Shown piece after piece: positions 8,540 to 14,200 of a DNA stretch of 16,250 nt; position 1 is the stretch's first letter, and each line of letters starts with the position of its first letter. Below the pieces are notes generated by a model that saw only the letters and a list, made by a program, of their open reading frames with translations, was not told where the DNA came from and did no database searches. The DNA is from an uncultured Eubacteriales bacterium (GTDB lineage Bacteria; Bacillota; Clostridia; Oscillospirales; Acutalibacteraceae), in NCBI GenBank assembly GCA_934667575.1, contig CAKUME010000006.1:1-16250 (forward strand), given 5' to 3'. Position numbers and translations under genes: made by a program.

Positions 8540-9437
8540 ACAAATCGCCCCCTTCGTTTTTGAGGTAGCGGCCGATCGAAATCACACCGCCAATGCTGCC
8601 AAAGATCACGCCGGCGCCCACAAACGCCGCGCAGAAAATCCAGCGGTAGTCGCCAAACGGCAGGCGGCCCCAAGTCATCAACCCGCCGCCCAGATCAATA
8701 TTGTTGTAGATATATTCAATCAGCGCGGTGGTGAGCACGCCCGACACCACGCCGATCACCGCGCCCTCCACGATAAACGGCACGCGGATAAACCAGTCGG
8801 TGGCGCCAACCGATTTCATGATGCTGATCTCTTTGCGGCGGTTGAACATGGTCACGCGCACGGTGTTGGTGATGATAAACAGCGACACCACCACCAGCAG
8901 AATAATGATCCACAGCAGCGCGCCGGTAACGGATTTTTTGAGCCGCACCAGCTGGCCGGAGGTGCTACTTTCGCCGCGCACGCTCTGCACGCCGTCGAGC
9001 TTGCCGAGCTCGGCCATGGTCTGGTCATATTTTTCCAAATCGAGCAGCGTCACGCGGTAGGTGTTGGGCAGCGGATTATCCTGCTCCAGTCGGTCCATCA
9101 GCGCGTCGGCGCCCGACACCGTTTGCATCATATCGCGGAGTGCTTCTTCGCGCGTGACCAGCTTGCTTTCCTTCACATTGGGCAGCGCGTTGATCGTTTC
9201 GCCAATCTTCACCGCCTCGAGCGCGGTCACGTCGTCGTTCAAATAGACCATCACCAGGTTGTTCTGCTCCACCTGCTCCATCACATGCTCCACATTCATC
9301 GAGATCAGCATGGAACCGCCGCTGAGCAGCATACACGACATCAGCACCGCCACCGACGCAAACGACATCATCCGGTTGCTCCACAGGTTGCGCACGCCCT
9401 CTTTGAGCAGATAGAAAAAGCTCATGATTTTTTTCAA
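8532..9437 (-). CDS. ftsX: Cell division ABC transporter permease FtsX
   Basis: FtsX is the membrane subunit of the FtsEX complex, which converts cytoplasmic ATP hydrolysis into activation of a cell-wall hydrolase outside. The 301-residue protein has the standard layout: a short cytoplasmic start with YLLKEGVRNLWSN, TM1 at about 25-46, a large extracellular domain at about 47-172, then TM2 (173-192), TM3 (219-241) and TM4 (267-288). The conserved cytoplasmic NRRKEISIMKSVGATDWFI lies between TM2 and TM3. The start is uncertain. The only good ribosome site, AAAGGAG at 9451-9457, points to the TTG at 9437 (11-base spacing). ATG 9425 lies four codons further in, and TTG 9461 would place the ribosome site inside the gene. 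It follows ftsE by about 40 bp and its end overlaps the M23 peptidase start. Confidence 0.95.
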   Translation of the reverse strand: MKKIMSFFYLLKEGVRNLWSNRMMSFASVAVLMSCMLLSGGSMLISMNVEHVMEQVEQNNLVMVYLNDDVTALEAVKIGETINALPNVKESKLVTREEALRDMMQTVSGADALMDRLEQDNPLPNTYRVTLLDLEKYDQTMAELGKLDGVQSVRGESSTSGQLVRLKKSVTGALLWIIILLVVVSLFIITNTVRVTMFNRRKEISIMKSVGATDWFIRVPFIVEGAVIGVVSGVLTTALIEYIYNNIDLGGGLMTWGRLPFGDYRWIFCAAFVGAGVIFGSIGGVISIGRYLKNEGGDLFE

Positions 9438-9478
9438 CGCAAACAGCGCTCCTTTCTGCAAAAAACGCGGGCGCGCGG

Positions 9479-10174
9479 TTACTGCGCCGCCGCCTCGGCC
9501 CGAGCCGGCACCGCGGCGCTGTCCGCCACCACGCAGCCGTTGTTAATCTCCACCACGCGGCGGTGAAAACGCCGCACCAGCGAATGCTCGTGCGTGACCA
9601 TAATCACGGTGGTGCCGCGGCGGTTGATCTCGTTGAGCAGGTCCACAATTTCGTACGAAAGCGTGGGGTCAATGTTGCCGGTGGGCTCATCGGCAATGAT
9701 CATCGTGGGGTTGTTCACCAGCGCGCGCGCCAGCCCCACGCGCTGCTGCTCGCCGCCCGAAAGCTCGTTGGGGTAGCAGCGCGCTTTGTCCTGAAGCCCC
9801 ACCAGCGAAAGAATATAGGGCACGCGCTTGCGGATGGCGCGCGGTGACGCGCCCACCACATGCATGGCAAACGCCACGTTTTCAAACACCGTCATCTTGT
9901 CGATCAGGCGAAAGTCCTGAAACACGATGCCCATCGTGCGGCGCAGATAGGGAATGTCGCGGTGCCGCACGGTGGAGAGCTTGCGCCCGTTGATGATAAT
10001 TTCGCCGCTGTTGGGCGATTCCTCGTGCATAATCAGCTTCAGAAAGGTGCTCTTTCCGGAGCCGGACGCGCCCACGATGAACACGAACTCGCCCTTGTTG
10101 ATGGTCAGATTCACATTGCGCAAGGCTTCGGTGCCGTTATCGTATGTTTTCGATACATTTCGAAATTCCACCAT
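9479..10174 (-). CDS. ftsE: Cell division ATP-binding protein FtsE
   Basis: FtsE is the ATPase subunit of FtsEX, on the inner face of the membrane. The 231 residues form one ABC domain: Walker A GASGSGKST at 35-43, Q-loop FQDFRLI at 85-91 (typical of FtsE), signature LSGGEQQR at 138-145, Walker B MIIADEP at 158-164, D-loop GNIDP and switch His195. A 15-residue Ala-rich tail follows. ATG 10174 is preceded by GGAAGAGGGAG. It is first in ftsE-ftsX-M23-S41, a well-known division and wall-remodelling set. No clear promoter is visible in the gap before it, which is mostly a hairpin, so the operon may rely on read-through or on a promoter not recognisable by eye. Confidence 0.97.
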   Translation of the reverse strand: MVEFRNVSKTYDNGTEALRNVNLTINKGEFVFIVGASGSGKSTFLKLIMHEESPNSGEIIINGRKLSTVRHRDIPYLRRTMGIVFQDFRLIDKMTVFENVAFAMHVVGASPRAIRKRVPYILSLVGLQDKARCYPNELSGGEQQRVGLARALVNNPTMIIADEPTGNIDPTLSYEIVDLLNEINRRGTTVIMVTHEHSLVRRFHRRVVEINNGCVVADSAAVPARAEAAAQ

Positions 10175-10195
10175 GGCTCCCTCTTCCTTTCCATT

Positions 10196-10216
10196 TTTTA
10201 CAAGTAGCCTGTAAAA
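10196..10216. repeat. Inverted repeat just upstream of ftsE
   Basis: TTTTACA (10196-10202), a seven-base spacer, and TGTAAAA (10210-10216) form a perfect inverted repeat. It lies about 20 bases upstream of the ftsE start and its left end abuts the ribosome site region. The right arm overlaps the outer arm of the terminator-like hairpin, so the two structures cannot both form. It could be an operator or an alternative RNA fold. Confidence 0.4.
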
Positions 10217-10264
10217 CCGCGGAACTCTCCCGCTCGCAAATGCGAAACGGGAGAGTCGTGGTTT
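10213..10264 (-). terminator. Terminator-like long hairpin between the CdaR-like regulator gene and ftsE
   Basis: On the minus strand ACTCTCCCG (10256-10248) pairs with CGGGAGAGT (10232-10224). The loop itself contains the inner pairs TCGCA/TGCGA. An outer stem AAACC/GGTTT (10264-10260 with 10218-10214), across a small internal loop, ends in TTTTA. It begins 22 bases after the regulator's stop codon, so it most likely ends that transcript. The T-run is short and lies in the outer arm, so termination may be partial. Confidence 0.65.
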
Positions 10265-10286
10265 GGGGATGTGTAATAAAAGCGGC

Positions 10287-11372
10287 TTAATATTTGACCG
10301 GATTGGAGGTCAGATATTTTTTGACCATCAGCGCCACCTTGAAAACGATCGCGTCTTCAAACTCGCGCAGGTCCAGACCGGTGAGCTTTTTGATTTTTTC
10401 GAGCCGATACACCAGCGTGTTGCGGTGCACGAACAGCTTGCGCGAGGTTTCGGACACATTGAGGTTGTTTTCGAAGAACCGCTGAATGGTGAACAGCGTT
10501 TCCTGATCGAGCGACTCAATGGAGCCCTTGGCAAACACCTCGTGCAGGAACATTTCGCACAGCGTGGTGGGCAGCTGATAAATCAGCCGCGCAATGCCCA
10601 GATTGTCGTAGCTCACAATGGTTTTTTCGGTGTCGAACACCTTGCCCACTTCGAGCGCGATCTGCGCTTCCTTGAACGAACGCGCCAGATCCTTAATGCC
10701 GGTCACGCTGGTGCCGATGCCCACCACCGAGTGGGTGTAGAACTCGCTGCCCAGCGTGTCCACGATCGAGCTGGCGAGCTTTTCGAGATCGCGGGTGGTA
10801 ATGTCGGGCTTGATCTCCTTCACGATCACGATATCGGTTTCGTTGATATTAATGATAAAGTCCTTCGACTTGTCCGGGAACAGGTTCTGGATGATGTCGT
10901 AGGCCGAAATATCGGTTTTGGAGGTAATGCGCACCAGCAGGCAGGTGCGCAGCACATCGGAGTTAAAGTGCAGCTCGCGCGCCTTCAGATAGATGTCGCC
11001 GGGCAGAATGTTATCCAAGATCACGTTTTTGATGAAATTGCCGCGATCGTATTTTTCATCGTAATACTGCTTAATGCTCGCCATCGAGATCGCCAGCAGC
11101 GAGCAGTATTTGCGTGCAAGGCTGTCGGTGCCTTCCACAAACACGGCGTAGTCCATGCGCGGCTTGTTGCCGAATGCACGGTAGGTGTAGCCGTTGGAAA
11201 CAAACGGCTCCGCGCTGCTCATCATCTCGGGGGTAACATGCTCGTTTACCTCGCCAATTTTACCCAGCTCACTGCACGCCACGGTCACGGCCGTTTCATC
11301 GATCACGCCGATCGTGCGGTCCACCGCGTCTTTCATCTGATGCACAACGCCCTGAAACAATCTGTTTGACAT
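10287..11372 (-). CDS. CdaR/PucR-type transcriptional regulator (sugar-diacid-recognition-like family)
   Basis: This is a predicted DNA-binding regulator of 361 residues in the CdaR/PucR layout. The N-terminal sensor-like region covers about 1-130 and the middle GGDEF-like fold about 135-255. The C-terminal helix-turn-helix (about 300-355) contains the family motif NVSETSRKLFVHRNTLVYRL followed by KIKKLTGLDL. CdaR itself responds to sugar diacids such as glycerate, but the ligand here is unknown and the N-terminal part is divergent. The ATG at 11372 has GAGAGGA seven bases upstream. It has its own promoter more than 100 bases upstream and a hairpin after the stop. It lies next to and in the same direction as ftsE, so control of the division operon is possible but unproven. 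By eye its codons are richer in A/T than those of the AraC gene beside it. Confidence 0.88.
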   Translation of the reverse strand: MSNRLFQGVVHQMKDAVDRTIGVIDETAVTVACSELGKIGEVNEHVTPEMMSSAEPFVSNGYTYRAFGNKPRMDYAVFVEGTDSLARKYCSLLAISMASIKQYYDEKYDRGNFIKNVILDNILPGDIYLKARELHFNSDVLRTCLLVRITSKTDISAYDIIQNLFPDKSKDFIININETDIVIVKEIKPDITTRDLEKLASSIVDTLGSEFYTHSVVGIGTSVTGIKDLARSFKEAQIALEVGKVFDTEKTIVSYDNLGIARLIYQLPTTLCEMFLHEVFAKGSIESLDQETLFTIQRFFENNLNVSETSRKLFVHRNTLVYRLEKIKKLTGLDLREFEDAIVFKVALMVKKYLTSNPVKY

Positions 11373-11640
11373 AAATATTCCTCTCTTTTCGTTCGCTCCG
11401 ATTGCGGCCGCTGAAAAGATCCCGGCGGCAGGCCCGTCTGCTTTTTTCCGAAAACAACCGCAAAAAGCGATTTATTTTCCTTATTCCATTTTACATAAAT
11501 GACTTCTTATTTGCAACTCTTTTATGCAGAAAAATCAGATTTTCCAGAAATATTTTCATTTTGTTCACAGTTCGTTTACAACTGCATCCAAAAATCGCTT
11601 CTTATTTTTGTTAAATTGTTCTAAGTCCATCGTCAAAATG
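11373..11640. other. 268-bp intergenic region, A/T-rich, between the AraC gene and the CdaR-like gene
   Basis: From about 11450 to 11640 this stretch is far richer in A/T than its surroundings. It carries the promoter described above and, about 80-100 bases upstream of the predicted start, a direct repeat GTTCACA (11563-11569) and GTTTACA (11574-11580) offset by 11 bases. I see no convincing terminator for the AraC gene and no RNA gene. Confidence 0.5.
11488..11516 (-). promoter_or_regulatory. Promoter of the CdaR/PucR-like regulator gene
   Basis: On the minus strand TTGCAA (11516-11511), a 17-base spacer and TAAAAT (11493-11488) make a good SigA-type promoter inside an A/T-rich stretch. The predicted start near 11481 leaves a leader of about 108 bases before ATG 11372. 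The leader holds several weak GC-rich inverted repeats but no riboswitch that I recognise. Confidence 0.65.
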
Positions 11641-12522
11641 CTATCCGTCCGTTTTGGGCGCCTTTCCGTTATTTTCCGAGCCTGCGTGCTGCGCGCGGTA
11701 TTGGGCGGGCGCGCAGCCGTATTGCGCGCGAAACCGACGGTTAAAATAGCTCACATTGGGGAATCCGCAGTCGAGCGCAATGCCGGTGATCGGGTCGGCC
11801 GTGCGCCGCAGCAGTTCCGCCGCATGCTCGAGCCGCGCGTGGTTCAAAAATTCGTGAAACGGCACGCCTACCTGTTGCCGGAACAGCCGCCCCAGGTATT
11901 TTTCGTCCATGTGGCACATCCGCGCCAGCCGATGAAGCGTGAGCGGCTGCATATAGCAGCGGTCGGCGTATTGCCGCAGCAAACGCACCGCCGGATGCGG
12001 CGCGGGCACGCGGCCGGGAGCCGGTTTGGGGCGGTCTGCGCCGCGCAGCGCGATCCACTCGGCCAGCCACCGCACCGCGCAGCGCAGTTGCGGCGCGCGC
12101 GCCCCCAATTCCGGCATTGCCGCCCGCAGCGTTTCCAGCCGATCGGCGCAAACGCCGGTGCGCGCGCAGGCCCAGGCACGCCGCCGGGCGCCGTCGGCCG
12201 CGCCGCGCAGATTGCCTGCATACACAACGCCCACCACACGCTCGTCCACGCAAACGGGGTGCGCAAACTCATACACGCCCCACGCGCACAGGCCCTCAAA
12301 CGGTTCGCCGGCCCGCGCGCGGCGATTGGCGCGCTCCTTGCAGCGCAGGCATCGGTCCAGCCCGCGCGCGGTGGTTTTGGCGGCGGCGCAAAACGGCGAC
12401 GCATGCACCTGGCTCTCGAACCGCAGCGGCACCTCCGGCGGCGCCCACATGCACACGCTGAAATGTGCGCCAGTGGCCGCGCTCAAAAAATCCACGGCCT
12501 CCTGCACCGATAAAAGCTCCAT
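11641..12522 (-). CDS. AraC-family regulator with an N-terminal PocR-type sensory domain
   Basis: This is a transcription regulator of 293 residues. Residues 1 to about 110 match the PocR domain pattern, with a cysteine set Cys45 (PFCAAAK), Cys58 and Cys61 (DRCLRCKE) and Cys79 (GLCAWGVYEFAHPV). PocR of Salmonella responds to 1,2-propanediol. A variable Arg/Ala-rich linker follows. The C-terminal 100 residues are an AraC double helix-turn-helix with LTLHRLARMCHMDEKYLGRL and GIALDCGFPNVSYFNRRFR, ending in a typical CAPAQYR. The start is the ATG at 12522, with AAGGGAG eight bases upstream; a longer reading would run through the promoter. It is divergent from the FAD oxidoreductase gene, its likely target. 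The gene is very GC- and Arg-rich compared with its neighbours. The ligand is unknown. Confidence 0.9.
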   Translation of the reverse strand: MELLSVQEAVDFLSAATGAHFSVCMWAPPEVPLRFESQVHASPFCAAAKTTARGLDRCLRCKERANRRARAGEPFEGLCAWGVYEFAHPVCVDERVVGVVYAGNLRGAADGARRRAWACARTGVCADRLETLRAAMPELGARAPQLRCAVRWLAEWIALRGADRPKPAPGRVPAPHPAVRLLRQYADRCYMQPLTLHRLARMCHMDEKYLGRLFRQQVGVPFHEFLNHARLEHAAELLRRTADPITGIALDCGFPNVSYFNRRFRAQYGCAPAQYRAQHAGSENNGKAPKTDG

Positions 12523-12589
12523 TTTGCCCGCTCCCTTTTCGTTTTCGTCCGGTCTGCATCGCGACGTCTCCCCCGCCGTTTCTTTTTTT

Positions 12590-12618
12590 ATTATCGCACA
12601 TTTCACTCGTTTGTGCAA
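12590..12618 (-). promoter_or_regulatory. Promoter of the AraC-family regulator gene
   Basis: On the minus strand TTGCAC (12618-12613), a 17-base spacer and GATAAT (12595-12590) form a promoter with an extended -10 (TGC before GATAAT). Transcription would begin near 12583, about 60 bases before ATG 12522. The -35 lies wholly inside the upstream copy of the direct repeat described separately, which suggests autoregulation. Confidence 0.6.
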
Positions 12619-12640
12619 GAATATCTTTCGTTTCTGCAAG
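12607..12640. promoter_or_regulatory. Tandem 13-bp direct repeat, probable AraC-family operator
   Basis: TCGTTTGTGCAAG (12607-12619) and TCGTTTCTGCAAG (12628-12640) differ at one base and are offset by 21 bp, two turns of the helix. This is the usual arrangement of two half-sites for an AraC-type protein. The downstream copy covers the -35 position of the oxidoreductase promoter, and the upstream copy covers the -35 of the regulator's own promoter. Binding by the adjacent regulator is inferred. Confidence 0.65.
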
Positions 12641-12657
12641 CCGACGGCAAAAAAACT

Positions 12658-12666
12658 TGCTATACT
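12658..12666 (+). promoter_or_regulatory. Extended -10 promoter of the FAD oxidoreductase gene
   Basis: TGCTATACT is an extended -10 box (TGn plus TATACT at 12661-12666). No -35 consensus exists at the right distance (12638-12643 reads AAGCCG), as expected of an activator-dependent promoter. The predicted start is near 12673, leaving a leader of about 45 bases. Confidence 0.6.
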
Positions 12667-12717
12667 GAATGCAAAGCGATCCGAATATTATATTCCAGCG
12701 AAAGGATGCGGAGAAAC

Positions 12718-13995
12718 ATGGAAATTCAAAAGCATGATCTGGTCGTGGTGGGCGGCGGGCTCACCGGCACGGCGGCGGCCATTGCGGCGGCGCGGCGCGG
12801 GCTGCGCGTGCTGCTGGCGGAGCAGAGCGGCTCGCTGGGCGGAATGCCCTGCACCGGTCTGATTAACCCGTTTATGCCCTACGGAACCAAAATGAAAACC
12901 CCGGCGCACCCGGAAGGGGAATGGCAGCCGCTCTGCCGCGGCATTTTTGGCGAAATTTTGGAACGGCTGCGCGCGATCGGGCCCGAGGCCATTCAGCACA
13001 GCACCTTTAATGAGGAATTCATCAAGCTCGTGCTCGACGAGATGACCGAAGAAGCGGGCGTGGACGTGCTGTTTCATGTGACGCTTTGCGGCGCAGAGGT
13101 CACAAACGGCGTGCTGCGCGCGGTGTCGGTGGCCTCCAAGGCGGGCGTGCTGCGGCTGGCGGCCGATTACTTTATTGATTGCACCGGCGACGCCGACCTT
13201 GCCGTGATGTGCGGCTGCCCGTATCACCTGGGGCGGCCGGGCGACTCGCTCTGCCAGCCGATGACGCTCTGCTTCCGGCTCGGCAACATTGACACCGACG
13301 CATTTTGGGCGCATATGCCCGAAATTCAGCAGGTGTATCGGCAGTGGAAAGCCGAAGGCAAAATGGATAACCCGCGCGAAGACGTGCTTTGCTTCCGCAC
13401 GCTCCTGCACGGCGTGGTGCACTTTAACACCACGCGCATCGTCAAGCTGAACCCGGTGAATCCGGTGGAGGTGTCGCGCGCGGAGCGCATCGCGCGCCGC
13501 CAGATGCTCGATATGCTGCACATGCTGCGCGAAAACTTTGACTTTTGCAAAAACGCCCAGCTGCTCATGTCCGCTTCCACCATCGGCGCCCGCGAAAGCC
13601 GCATGATCGACGGCGAGCATCTGCTCACGGTGGAAGAGCTCAAGGCCTGCACCAAGTTCCCGGACGCCATTGCCGCGGGCAACTACGACATTGACATTCA
13701 CAACCCCGAGGGCAGCGGCACCAGCCACTATTTCTTCCCCGAGGGCACCTGGTACACCATTCCCTACCGCAGCCTGCTCCCCAAAGGCACGGCGCGGCTG
13801 CTCGTGGCCGGTCGGTGCATTTCGTCCACCCACGAAGCGCAGGCCTCCTACCGCGTGGTGCCCATTGTGACCTGCCTGGGCGAAGCGGCGGGCGCGGCGG
13901 CGGCCGTGGCGCACCGCGCGGGCGCGGAGCTGCGCGACGTGAACATCGCCGATTTGCAGCGCACGCTCACCGACGCCGGTGCATTCATCGGCTAA
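12718..13995 (+). CDS. FAD-dependent oxidoreductase (FAD_oxidored family), substrate unknown
   Basis: This is a flavoprotein of 425 residues. The Rossmann FAD site is at the N-terminus: GGGLTG at 12-17 in LVVVGGGLTGTAAAIAAARR, an acidic residue in VLLAEQ at the end of the second strand, then GSLGGMPCTGLINPF. DYFIDCTGDADLA is the typical second FAD-contact segment, and LLVAGRCISSTHEAQASYRVV followed by GEAAGAAAA is the C-terminal FAD clamp. This is the fold of the 'FAD dependent oxidoreductase' family often found beside carbohydrate genes in gut bacteria, whose reactions are mostly unknown. No signal peptide is seen, so it is cytoplasmic. ATG 12718 is preceded by AAAGGATGCGGAG; an ATG four codons earlier (12706) overlaps that site. 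It has its own promoter and terminator, divergent from the PocR-AraC gene. Confidence 0.88.
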   Translation: MEIQKHDLVVVGGGLTGTAAAIAAARRGLRVLLAEQSGSLGGMPCTGLINPFMPYGTKMKTPAHPEGEWQPLCRGIFGEILERLRAIGPEAIQHSTFNEEFIKLVLDEMTEEAGVDVLFHVTLCGAEVTNGVLRAVSVASKAGVLRLAADYFIDCTGDADLAVMCGCPYHLGRPGDSLCQPMTLCFRLGNIDTDAFWAHMPEIQQVYRQWKAEGKMDNPREDVLCFRTLLHGVVHFNTTRIVKLNPVNPVEVSRAERIARRQMLDMLHMLRENFDFCKNAQLLMSASTIGARESRMIDGEHLLTVEELKACTKFPDAIAAGNYDIDIHNPEGSGTSHYFFPEGTWYTIPYRSLLPKGTARLLVAGRCISSTHEAQASYRVVPIVTCLGEAAGAAAAVAHRAGAELRDVNIADLQRTLTDAGAFIG

Positions 13996-14023
13996 GCGCA
14001 TTTTTTCTAGAATCCATCTTTGC

Positions 14024-14062
14024 AGCGCCCTTTTCGCGTCCGGCGGAAGAGGCGCTATTTTT
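14024..14062 (+). terminator. Intrinsic terminator of the FAD oxidoreductase gene
   Basis: AGCGCC (14024-14029) pairs with GGCGCT (14051-14056). Between them TTTTCGC pairs with GCGGAAG, with two G-T wobbles, closing a GTCCG loop. One C-A mismatch separates the two helices. ATTTTT follows directly (14057-14062). It lies 28 bases after the stop codon, so the oxidoreductase is probably transcribed alone. Confidence 0.8.
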
Positions 14063-14127
14063 GCACCGCCGCGCATGCAGGGCCAAGCACATAAAAATCA
14101 CCGTCCATATCATATAAAATTACCGGG

Positions 14128-14156
14128 TTGTTTTCTGTTCGGGAATCTGGTAGAAT
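14128..14156 (+). promoter_or_regulatory. Promoter of the GH106-like glycoside hydrolase gene
   Basis: TTGTTT (14128-14133), a 17-base spacer and TAGAAT (14151-14156), preceded by TGG (extended -10), form a plausible SigA-type promoter. The predicted start is near 14163, leaving a leader of about 38 bases. I find no copy of the 13-bp repeat seen upstream of the oxidoreductase gene, so the two genes may be controlled separately. Confidence 0.6.
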
Positions 14157-14200
14157 AGAAGCGGAAGATTCACACAACGAAAGGATGGTCGATTTTTTCT

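Noticed and set aside
11410..11460. A short stem GCAG/CTGC followed by a T-run on the plus strand, resembling a terminator
   Set aside because: The stem is only four pairs and no gene on the plus strand ends there; it lies in the leader of a minus-strand gene.
12523..12639. A longer N-terminus for the AraC regulator starting at 12639
   Set aside because: It would include the -10 and -35 of its own promoter and adds 39 residues without PocR similarity. ATG 12522 has a good ribosome site.
12613..12717. A longer N-terminus for the FAD oxidoreductase starting at 12613
   Set aside because: That start lies upstream of the extended -10 promoter and within the direct repeats. The Rossmann motif sits at the normal distance from ATG 12718, which has its own ribosome site.
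12688..14076. A 462-codon minus-strand frame opposite the FAD oxidoreductase
   Set aside because: It runs through the oxidoreductase's terminator and promoter side, has no ribosome site and no recognisable motifs. The plus strand encodes an intact FAD protein.
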